12,059 nucleotides of DNA, taken from positions 1 to 12,059 of the forward strand of contig JAEUQL010000057.1 of NCBI GenBank assembly GCA_016789295.1, written 5' to 3'. A program made the position numbers and the translations under genes. Of this stretch, positions 1 through 6,645 are shown in pieces. The first letter of the stretch is position 1; every line of letters starts with the position of its first letter. Under the pieces are notes generated by a model. It was given only the letters and a program-made list of their open reading frames with translations, searched no databases and was not told where the DNA came from. This DNA is from Blastocatellia bacterium (lineage in GTDB: Bacteria; Acidobacteriota; Blastocatellia; Chloracidobacteriales; JADJPF01).

Positions 1-3000
1 CAATCCTAAATGAAGTACCTACAGGTCCATTGTCAGGATCAAGCTGAACTATTTTTGCTGGTCTGTCAACTCCATCTATTAGAGAGAAATATATATCGTC
101 ATTGCCATCTACTTCATCTTCAAAGATTAAAAAGACATCTTTTGAAGCACTTGTAGCAAGTGTTGGTGCTTGAGATATAGTGATATTCCCTGTCAGGTTC
201 ACTGCTGGAATGAAACTAGCCCCTTTATCATTTGACCTAGATAGCAATATCTCCGAGTTACCTGTAGATCTATCTACCCAAGCTAGATATACACTATTCT
301 CTGTTGCAAGAATTGTAGATTCTGAAGAGAACTCAGGTGTATTTGACACATTCTGCACTCTTGTAAAACTGTTCCCATTGTCTCTAGAAACAGAAGTAAA
401 GATCTCAAAACGGCTGTCACCATCTGACAATGCCCCTGACATCGAAACATATACTTCACCAGTAGCAATAGCCGAAATAGAAGGTTTAAAGGCAAAGTTG
501 ATACCTTGTGACGCAGTGCCAACCTTGCTAAAAGATGAAAGATTTCCTGTTGAACGAAGGACTTCTATTTGGCAACCTCCAGATAAGCAGTTTTCATATG
601 CCAAATATGTTTTCCCATTACCATCATTGGATACGGCTGCATTGTAGAGATTTCCTGCTCCCCCACTTGCAACTACGCCAGTTGGTGAAAATGTTGCTCC
701 ACCATCGGTAGATCTGGCGTTGAATATTTCAAAACCCAGTGAAATAAGAGACTGTACCCCATTCCAGAAAACCACTACTTCACTATCAGTAGTAGCTATT
801 GTAGGAAGTTCTGAAAAATCGAGTGTTGGAGAGAGATTTTGAGGAACAGAAAAAGAGCTTCCTTGATCAACCGACCTACTGTACATCACTTTGCAATCAG
901 AACCCATGCACTCTTGCCAGACCACGTGTATGTTTCCATTTTTGTCAACGTTTACTTGTGAGTTCAGAGCCGTTCTATTGGTATTTTGTGAGACAGTTAC
1001 TGGAAGTGTAAAACTCGAACTATCCTTAGACTTTGAGTAGACTATTCGGAAATTGGCTTCGGTATTATCACCCCAAACAGCGTGAAGATTGTTAGTTTGG
1101 TCAACAAAAAGGTTTGGCTGAATGCTACGGCCTGCAGACCTTGAAATATTAAAAGGCAGACGAGCAAATTGACTTTGTGCTACAACATTGAGTCTCAGCG
1201 TAGAAGTTGTGGTGAAACCATTTACAGTAGCTTTAACTACAACAGGGTGTGTTCCAGAAGATGTTGTTGCACTGGTCTTTGCAAACAGAGCCACTTCATC
1301 ACCACTGCTAATATTATTCCTATCAAAGTCAAAGCTTATGGAGTCGGTGTCTGATGTAGCAGAAAATGTTACTGAGTCATTAACTCCAGAAGCCAAACCT
1401 CCGACTCTTTTAAGTTTGACGCGCAAAATTGTTCCTTGTCCAGCAATAACTGTCTGTGAAGGAATCACTGGTGAAATAGTCAAACCTGCGATGGGCTGCT
1501 CAAGATCTGAAGTTTCAAGTACTGCTGTGTAGACATCTGGATCAAGGCCACTGCGGTCATCTCCCCAAGCGAAGAGAAAGCCCGCCCGGTCTGTCAACGC
1601 ACTCATCTGGTTGTAGTCCCCATGATAGTTGTTTCTTATGGTGATAGGTGTTGGAAGGACAAGCCAGTTAGCAGTTGTGATTCTCCTACTGGGTAAGAAA
1701 CTCTTTCCACCATCTTTAGAGATAGCTGCAAAGACATCAAGTAAAGCATTGAACTTTGGATCGTTGCTTCTGTCATACCACATCACTCCAACAGTTCCGT
1801 CAGTTGCTACAGCAACAGACGGCATAAATTGATCCGTATTTCCAATGTCATTATTTACTCTCAAAGGTGATGACCAGCTAGCCCCACGATCTGTCGATCT
1901 TATAAAGAATACATCAGCTTTATCTGCATTCTTTCCAGGAACAGGAGAGTTAAAGGTTATGTAAATGTTACCTCTACTGGATGTTTGGCTCTTATCTACT
2001 GCAATGCTTGGAAGTCCATTGACCGAGAAATGACTGTTCAGTAGCGGGCCTATCAGCTCATAAGTTGTGACTGAAACAGCAGTGTCTATAAGAGCAAAGC
2101 TTTGTCCAGCATTAGCTGAACGGGCAAACCTAATACCTCTGACGTTTAGATCACCCCACGCAGCATAAACTTCACCTTCTGCACCAACAGCTATATTGAT
2201 ACCTTGAAGATTAAACCTTGGATCAAAAGGGGTTAGAGCTATGCCGTTTGGGAAAGTTTTTCCACCGTCGGTAGAAGCTGCAAAGTCTATTCGGCTTCCT
2301 GAAGCCCTGATCTCTGTCCAACCTACGTAAACATTTCCTGCATTTGGACTGTTTGTGTTGTCTACAGCTATCCATGGCTTGTCTTGAATTACTCCTAAAA
2401 CATTTTGAGGAAAGACCTGTATTGGAACAGACCAATTTCGTCCCCCATCTGTTGAGCGAGAGATGATTATAACGGTTGCACCACTACGGTTCTGCGCAAG
2501 ACCAGCATAGTAGAAGAGACCTGTGCCGGCTGCTACAACGCCACTGCCAAAATTTTTGCCTTCAGCAAATTGTGGAATGAAGGTCTGAGACCAAGTTCTG
2601 CCACCATCGTTTGAGTAGCTTACAGCAGAAAACTCTGTCCCTATGTCGTTGTAAGCAACGACTATGTCCTGACCACTCACAGCACTGGAAGTTCCATTTT
2701 GTACTCTTGCACCGGTCTCAAAACGTGGATCATTGGCTCTGGTGTTGGTCAATGTGCCATTTATCAAAAAATCGACAAAAGGATCTTTGGCCTGCTTGTA
2801 AGAAAATCTTTTGGTATCTACTTCTGTTGATTGTTCTTGCTGCTGTTCTGGAAATCGAAACCCTCTCGGATCGACTCTGCCTTCTAGTTGGGAATTTATT
2901 CTCTGTTCGATCCAATTTTTTATCTTCTTTTCATCAGAACTCCTTTTTTTTGAAGCAGTTGTGTAAGAACTACTAAAAGGGAGTAAGAATAGAGATAGTA

Positions 3001-3031
3001 GTAGTAGTGGGAATAAAAATCTGTATTTCAT
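1..3031 (-). CDS. Secreted BNR/Asp-box double beta-propeller protein with Ig-like linker and IPT/TIG domain (3' end outside window)
   Basis: One uninterrupted minus-strand frame of 1010 codons runs from ATG 3031-3029 off the window edge, so the C-terminus is missing. AGAGA lies about 7 nt before the ATG. Residues 1-26 form a signal peptide with a long Leu/Phe core. Ten Asp-boxes (S-x-D-x-G-x-x-W/F) end at about residues 147, 200, 260, 312, 386, 445, 727, 781, 889 and 940, for example YSNDGGRTW and RSTDGGRNW. They form two beta-propeller regions (about 90-505 and 620-985) separated by an Ig-like stretch (about 515-619). The last residues, DPDNGPVGTSF, look like the start of an IPT/TIG domain. 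The Asp-box is a structural motif of sialidase-fold propellers. I see no clear sialidase RIP motif or arginine triad, so an enzymatic sialidase is not supported; a surface or secreted binding protein is the likelier inference. Every plus-strand reading frame in this region is a shadow. Confidence 0.9.
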   Translation of the reverse strand, partial: MKYRFLFPLLLLSLFLLPFSSSYTTASKKRSSDEKKIKNWIEQRINSQLEGRVDPRGFRFPEQQQEQSTEVDTKRFSYKQAKDPFVDFLINGTLTNTRANDPRFETGARVQNGTSSAVSGQDIVVAYNDIGTEFSAVSYSNDGGRTWSQTFIPQFAEGKNFGSGVVAAGTGLFYYAGLAQNRSGATVIIISRSTDGGRNWSVPIQVFPQNVLGVIQDKPWIAVDNTNSPNAGNVYVGWTEIRASGSRIDFAASTDGGKTFPNGIALTPFDPRFNLQGINIAVGAEGEVYAAWGDLNVRGIRFARSANAGQSFALIDTAVSVTTYELIGPLLNSHFSVNGLPSIAVDKSQTSSRGNIYITFNSPVPGKNADKADVFFIRSTDRGASWSSPLRVNNDIGNTDQFMPSVAVATDGTVGVMWYDRSNDPKFNALLDVFAAISKDGGKSFLPSRRITTANWLVLPTPITIRNNYHGDYNQMSALTDRAGFLFAWGDDRSGLDPDVYTAVLETSDLEQPIAGLTISPVIPSQTVIAGQGTILRVKLKRVGGLASGVNDSVTFSATSDTDSISFDFDRNNISSGDEVALFAKTSATTSSGTHPVVVKATVNGFTTTSTLRLNVVAQSQFARLPFNISRSAGRSIQPNLFVDQTNNLHAVWGDNTEANFRIVYSKSKDSSSFTLPVTVSQNTNRTALNSQVNVDKNGNIHVVWQECMGSDCKVMYSRSVDQGSSFSVPQNLSPTLDFSELPTIATTDSEVVVFWNGVQSLISLGFEIFNARSTDGGATFSPTGVVASGGAGNLYNAAVSNDGNGKTYLAYENCLSGGCQIEVLRSTGNLSSFSKVGTASQGINFAFKPSISAIATGEVYVSMSGALSDGDSRFEIFTSVSRDNGNSFTRVQNVSNTPEFSSESTILATENSVYLAWVDRSTGNSEILLSRSNDKGASFIPAVNLTGNITISQAPTLATSASKDVFLIFEDEVDGNDDIYFSLIDGVDRPAKIVQLDPDNGPVGTSFRI

Positions 3032-3052
3032 ATTAAGTTCTCTTTGAAAAAG

Positions 3053-3073
3053 TATCTGATAATTATCTGATAA
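3053..3073. repeat. Tandem 10-bp direct repeat TATCTGATAA x2, possible operator
   Basis: TATCTGATAA occurs at 3053-3062 and again at 3064-3073, so the period is 11 bp, about one helical turn. The pair begins about 20 nt upstream of the BNR-protein start, in the region where its promoter or 5' leader should lie. GATAATTATC at the junction is itself palindromic. A regulator binding one DNA face could use such a pair, but this is inference; no known operator consensus is recognised. Confidence 0.35.
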
Positions 3074-3177
3074 GATACCCTTTAGGGATGGCTTTGGTCA
3101 AACAGTTGAAAGTAGCTGTCTCCTGCAATCGATTTTCACAGCCGCTCAACGTCGCTTAGTGACCACTAGTGGAATTC

Positions 3178-3207
3178 TTGTCGCCTTTTTCACTGACTGT
3201 CTACTAT
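3178..3207 (+). promoter_or_regulatory. Candidate plus-strand sigma70-like promoter
   Basis: TTGTCG (3178-3183) and TACTAT (3202-3207) are separated by 18 nt. Transcription from here would begin near 3214, run through the hairpin terminator at 3247-3290, and by read-through serve the NTF2-like/kinase/regulator operon. The match is moderate, and the host's promoter consensus is unknown. Confidence 0.3.
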
Positions 3208-3246
3208 AGTTAAACCGAGTAAATTCTTAATTCAAATCACACTTCC

Positions 3247-3290
3247 GTCTGAAGGCATGTACAATCTGCTAAATGCCTTCAGACTTTTTT
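3247..3290 (+). terminator. Strong Rho-independent terminator in front of the NTF2-like gene
   Basis: GTCTGAAGGCAT (3247-3258) pairs perfectly over 12 bp with ATGCCTTCAGAC (3273-3284), with a 14-nt loop, followed directly by six T (3285-3290). The T-run makes it active on the plus strand only. No plus-strand gene is seen upstream because the preceding gene is divergent, so it must end a short transcript or attenuate the downstream operon. An ATG at 3273 falls inside the 3' arm, which argues against its use as a start codon. Confidence 0.8.
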
Positions 3291-3314
3291 ATAGACTCTT
3301 CTGGAGACAAATCA

Positions 3315-3737
3315 ATGGACAAAATATTAATTCTTAGCTTCATATTTATCTTGTCATCTCTAACATATGTTACATATAATCAAGAAGAAGATGCTGTGCA
3401 GATACCTATTCAAAACTATTTCAAAGGTCAAGCTACTGGAAATCCAGAGTACATAAGAAAAGCTTTTCATCCAGACGCAAAACTTTTCTTTATACACGAA
3501 GGTAGATACTCTCAGTTAACATTGGATGAATTTACTGCCCGCTTCAATGGCAAGCCAGCTCCAGACGAAATGGAAAGAAAACGGTCTATTGAAAAGATCG
3601 ATATTAGTGGAAATGCTGCTATGGTAAAGCTGATCCTCAAGTATCCAACAGTTACCTTTACTGATTATATGTCGTTGCTAAAAATCGAAGGCGAGTGGAA
3701 AATAGTCAATAAAACTTTCTATGCAGAAGCAAAATAG
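3315..3737 (+). CDS. Secreted NTF2-like / putative lumazine-binding family protein
   Basis: This is a 140-residue protein from ATG 3315, which has GGAGA at 3303-3307 with 7-nt spacing. The longer frame from ATG 3273 would add 14 residues encoded inside the terminator hairpin and would bury the signal peptide, so I reject it. Residues 1-20 are a hydrophobic export signal or anchor. The rest fits the small cone-shaped NTF2-like fold of the 'putative lumazine-binding' type: a helical start (about 28-50), AFHPDAKL (50-57), and the C-terminal strand pair DYMSLLKIEGEWKIVNKTF (117-135). Such proteins often bind small ligands, but the family is functionally diverse and no ligand can be inferred. The gene sits 13 nt before the histidine kinase and is probably co-transcribed with it, so an accessory role for the kinase is possible but unproven. 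Confidence 0.8.
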   Translation: MDKILILSFIFILSSLTYVTYNQEEDAVQIPIQNYFKGQATGNPEYIRKAFHPDAKLFFIHEGRYSQLTLDEFTARFNGKPAPDEMERKRSIEKIDISGNAAMVKLILKYPTVTFTDYMSLLKIEGEWKIVNKTFYAEAK

Positions 3738-3750
3738 TAAAGAGGCTTGA

Positions 3751-4809
3751 GTGTTGGGTTTTAGCTCACTGTTAGAAAAACAGCACCTATCTTTCTGGAA
3801 GCTACAGATAGCTGGCTGGATGTTTTACTGTGTAATGATCTATGTTACATTTCTGACTGTAGTCGCAGAAGGAGCATGGCTACAATTACTTGAGATTAAA
3901 GCTTTTAGGACATTACTTGGTTTTATACTTAGTAGTATTTTGCGTCTTTTCTATAGACGTATGCCTACAATATGGTCTTTCCGTCGAGTTACTTTTGCAG
4001 CAATACTGTTGGTTCTAACGTTTGCTTCTCTTTGGACAGTTTTGGAGGGGTTTTTCATCAATTTTCAGCATCCAGACAGCAATTTCTTCAAAGATTCAGC
4101 AAAGCTTGTAAAAGTTTACCTCGACTACACTATGACATTGGTTGCCTGGAGTGCGCTCTATTTTGGAGTGAAGTTCTGGATGGCTTGGCAGAAAGAGCAC
4201 GATCAAGCTTTACAAGCTATAGCTCTTGCAAAACAGTCTCAACTAGAGATGCTACGCTATCAGCTAAATCCACATTTCCTTTTTAATGCTCTCAACTCTA
4301 TACGTGCATCGATTGACGAAGATTACTTACAGGCCAAGCGGCTTGTCACAGAGTTTTCGGAGTTTCTTCGATTTTCACTCCTTAGCGGAAGTAGAGAAAA
4401 TATCCAGCTCTGTGATGAGATAGAAGCTGTTAAAAACTATCTAGCAATAGAAAAGTTACGCTTTGAGGAAAAGTTACAAATAGAATTTAATATTGCTCCA
4501 GAATCACAAAGCTTAGAGCTTCCAGCTTTTCTTATACACCCTCTAGTTGAAAATGCTATTAAACACTCTATTATGAATAGTTTAACACCTCTGCGGCTTA
4601 AAATATCTACCGAGGTGCAAAACCTGAAATTACTGATCAAGATCTCAAATACCGGACAGTTATTAGATAATACATGCTCTAATAAGACTGGTGTTGGAAT
4701 CAAAAATGTTCAGCAGCGTTTAGAAAATTATTTTCCAAATAGAAGCTCTTTTCAGCTATACCAAGATGGGCAGTGGGTTCGAGCAGTTATTGAAATTAGT
4801 TATCATTGA
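3751..4809 (+). CDS. LytS/YehU-type membrane histidine kinase
   Basis: This 352-residue protein starts at GTG 3751, preceded by AAGAGG (3740-3745) with 5-nt spacing. Four hydrophobic segments (about 17-38, 42-66, 80-103 and 124-144) form a membrane domain without a recognisable extracytoplasmic sensor. A charged linker (about 147-170) leads to the His_kinase domain, where LRYQLNPHFLFNALNSI carries the likely phospho-accepting His175. The ATPase part has the N-box LVENAIKH (Asn268) and the G-box GVGIKNVQQRL (314-324). This is the kinase class that pairs with LytTR regulators, and such a regulator follows 11 nt later. The inferred role is to phosphorylate that regulator in response to a membrane or small-molecule signal; the signal itself is not visible. 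Confidence 0.93.
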   Translation: MLGFSSLLEKQHLSFWKLQIAGWMFYCVMIYVTFLTVVAEGAWLQLLEIKAFRTLLGFILSSILRLFYRRMPTIWSFRRVTFAAILLVLTFASLWTVLEGFFINFQHPDSNFFKDSAKLVKVYLDYTMTLVAWSALYFGVKFWMAWQKEHDQALQAIALAKQSQLEMLRYQLNPHFLFNALNSIRASIDEDYLQAKRLVTEFSEFLRFSLLSGSRENIQLCDEIEAVKNYLAIEKLRFEEKLQIEFNIAPESQSLELPAFLIHPLVENAIKHSIMNSLTPLRLKISTEVQNLKLLIKISNTGQLLDNTCSNKTGVGIKNVQQRLENYFPNRSSFQLYQDGQWVRAVIEISYH

Positions 4810-4820
4810 GGCTATAAGCA

Positions 4821-5546
4821 ATGTCAAATAGACTGAAAACAGTTATTGTAGATGACGAGCGTTTGGCAAGACGTGAGCTTTGGTTAATGCTTTCACAATA
4901 TCAATCCATTCAAGTAGTTGGTGAAGCCGAAAGTGTGCAACAAGCTGTAGAACTGATACAACATGAAAACCCAGACCTTATCTTTCTTGATATTCAGATG
5001 CAAGGAGAGACAGGTTTTGATCTACTCGAAAAAGCTCCTGGAGCTTACAAAGTAGTTTTTGTTACAGCTTTCGATAGCTATGCTTTAAGAGCATTTGAGG
5101 TAAATGCTTTAGATTATCTACTCAAGCCCATAAATCCAAGTCGATTAGATCAGGCTATTGAGCGTTTGTCAAAACTCCACTCACAAAAACCACTCTTTGC
5201 TCGCAAGCTATCATATGATGACAGAATTTTTTTAGAAGTTAATGCTAGATCAAAGTTTATAAAAGTCAGCTCTATTGTCTATATTCAAGCAGCAGCAGAT
5301 TATTGTGAAATCTATACAACCGATGGAGCTAAATTACTACTACTTAAGCCATTGAAAGAATGGGAAGAACGGCTCCCAGAGCAGAATTTTGTTCGTATCC
5401 ATCGATCCACCATTGTCAACCTAGACTATGTAAAACATCTAGAAATTTCACCTTACAGTTCTGGATTAGTCTATATCAGCAACCTGTCAGAGCCTTTAGT
5501 AATGAGCCGACGATACGCAGCCAAGCTGAAATTGAAGTTTGGATAA
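4821..5546 (+). CDS. LytTR-family response regulator (LytR/AlgR type)
   Basis: This 241-residue protein starts at ATG 4821, with GAGG (4808-4811) overlapping the kinase stop codon, so translation is likely coupled. The receiver domain covers about residues 6-122. It has the acidic pair Asp11/Asp12, phospho-acceptor Asp57 in IFLDIQM, Thr82 in VTAFD and Lys102 in LLKPIN. The DNA-binding LytTR domain covers about 134-241, with FIKVSSIVYIQAAADYCEIY and the typical NFVRIHRSTIVNLDYV stretch. LytTR regulators bind paired direct repeats and activate nearby or distant genes; I found no convincing pair of sites in the window. It is the last gene of the operon and ends 3 nt from the convergent PhoD-like gene, with no terminator between them. 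Confidence 0.95.
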   Translation: MSNRLKTVIVDDERLARRELWLMLSQYQSIQVVGEAESVQQAVELIQHENPDLIFLDIQMQGETGFDLLEKAPGAYKVVFVTAFDSYALRAFEVNALDYLLKPINPSRLDQAIERLSKLHSQKPLFARKLSYDDRIFLEVNARSKFIKVSSIVYIQAAADYCEIYTTDGAKLLLLKPLKEWEERLPEQNFVRIHRSTIVNLDYVKHLEISPYSSGLVYISNLSEPLVMSRRYAAKLKLKFG

Positions 5547-5549
5547 ATA

Positions 5550-6608
5550 CTATTTTAGCTTTGACAGTTCTATATCCTCTTTAATAGCAACACCTTCTGG
5601 CCCACAGACTATGAGAGAGACTTTAGCAGCGTTCCAGTCTATATCAACTATTCCAAAGTTCAACTCTCTGAACTGTTTACCTATCCTGTAGCGGTTTGGC
5701 TCTGTCCAAGGATAATGCTCTGGCTCATTGGACACGTGTGTCATACCACTTGAAGTTAGATCGTAAATGGGATAGCTGACACTGGAGTCTTCTACTTTTG
5801 AAAGTTCAGCAATGTGTCTGTCTCCAGATATTATAATTACACCCTCTGCACCACTATTTTTTATGGTTTCAAACAGTTTTTTTCTAGCTTTTGGGAAATT
5901 TTCCCACTTTTCAAATCTCTGCTCTTGAGCTATTACTTGTATGCTTGAGGCAATGATGTTAACTGCAGCAGTGCTACTTTTTAGTTCATTTTCAAGCCAA
6001 GCCCATTGCTCTTCACCTAACACATCTCCATCTTGACTTGGCGTATCTCGATGATAACGAGTATCAAGTAGTAAAACTTTTAATTGTCTTTCGCCTTCAC
6101 CATAAGTATATGACCAATAAGCACCTTTCTGCTTGCGGCGTGGGCTGTCTGGAGTTTCACCTAGAAAGTCGAGTAACTCTTTCTGACTCTCTTCTCTTTT
6201 AGTATATTCCTTGCCACCGTCATTGAGTCCATAGTCGTGGTCATCCCAAACACCTATGATCGGAACCTTCTTTCTCAACTCTGCATAATCGGGTTGGCTC
6301 TTTTGTGTATCATATTGCCTGCGCATTTCTGACATATCTTCTGTGTCAGCATAGATAATATCTCCAAGCCATAGCCACAGATCTGGCTCACTATTAATAA
6401 TAGGTCTCCAGATGGGTTGTGGAAGGGTTATCTTGCTACAGGAGCCGAATGCCAACCTGAAAGTTCCAGGGGTTTTATTGGCCAATTTTCCTATATATTC
6501 AGGGATGGGAGGTTTTAAAGTCTCCGGAATTTTTGAAGTCTTCTCTCCGGAACAAAATAGTGTAACCAGCAGAAAGAGCAGTGGTAGGACTTTTAAAGAC
6601 TTTGTCAA
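5550..6608 (-). CDS. Exported PhoD-like alkaline phosphatase/phosphodiesterase
   Basis: This 352-residue protein starts at TTG 6608-6606. A TAG closes the frame just upstream, and no ATG or GTG occurs before the conserved motifs, so TTG is the only reasonable start. Residues 1-19 are hydrophobic and end in LFCSGE. This resembles a lipoprotein signal, but Phe at -1 does not fit the standard lipobox. PhoD-family motifs appear in order: FGSC (54-57, where the Cys is an iron ligand in characterised PhoD), LGDIIYAD (81-88), WDDHDYG (121-127), LLDTRYHR (180-187) and SGDRHIAE (251-258). Known PhoD enzymes use Fe3+ and Ca2+ to hydrolyse phosphate mono- and diesters outside the cytoplasm. The gene lies 37 nt downstream of the M20 amidohydrolase and is probably in the same operon. 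I saw no Pho box. Confidence 0.92.
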   Translation of the reverse strand: MTKSLKVLPLLFLLVTLFCSGEKTSKIPETLKPPIPEYIGKLANKTPGTFRLAFGSCSKITLPQPIWRPIINSEPDLWLWLGDIIYADTEDMSEMRRQYDTQKSQPDYAELRKKVPIIGVWDDHDYGLNDGGKEYTKREESQKELLDFLGETPDSPRRKQKGAYWSYTYGEGERQLKVLLLDTRYHRDTPSQDGDVLGEEQWAWLENELKSSTAAVNIIASSIQVIAQEQRFEKWENFPKARKKLFETIKNSGAEGVIIISGDRHIAELSKVEDSSVSYPIYDLTSSGMTHVSNEPEHYPWTEPNRYRIGKQFRELNFGIVDIDWNAAKVSLIVCGPEGVAIKEDIELSKLK

Positions 6609-6645
6609 TTGAGTATCTTCTTTCTATCTAATTGCTACTTAAATT

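Noticed and set aside
180..2976. Several plus- and minus-strand open frames of 60-155 codons over the first 3 kb
   Set aside because: They are shadows of the single 1010-codon minus-strand frame, which has a signal peptide and ten Asp-boxes.
2996..3008. Trinucleotide repeat encoding Leu-Leu-Leu-Leu in the BNR signal peptide
   Set aside because: Only four units, in frame; changes would only alter the hydrophobic core length, and such runs are common in signal peptides.
3053..3073. Start of a CRISPR-like array
   Set aside because: Only two copies of 10 bp with a 1-bp gap; there are no spacers and no cas genes.
3163..3172. Perfect palindrome CCACTAGTGG in the divergent intergenic region
   Set aside because: A 10-bp palindrome with no loop is too short to interpret alone and has no partner site.
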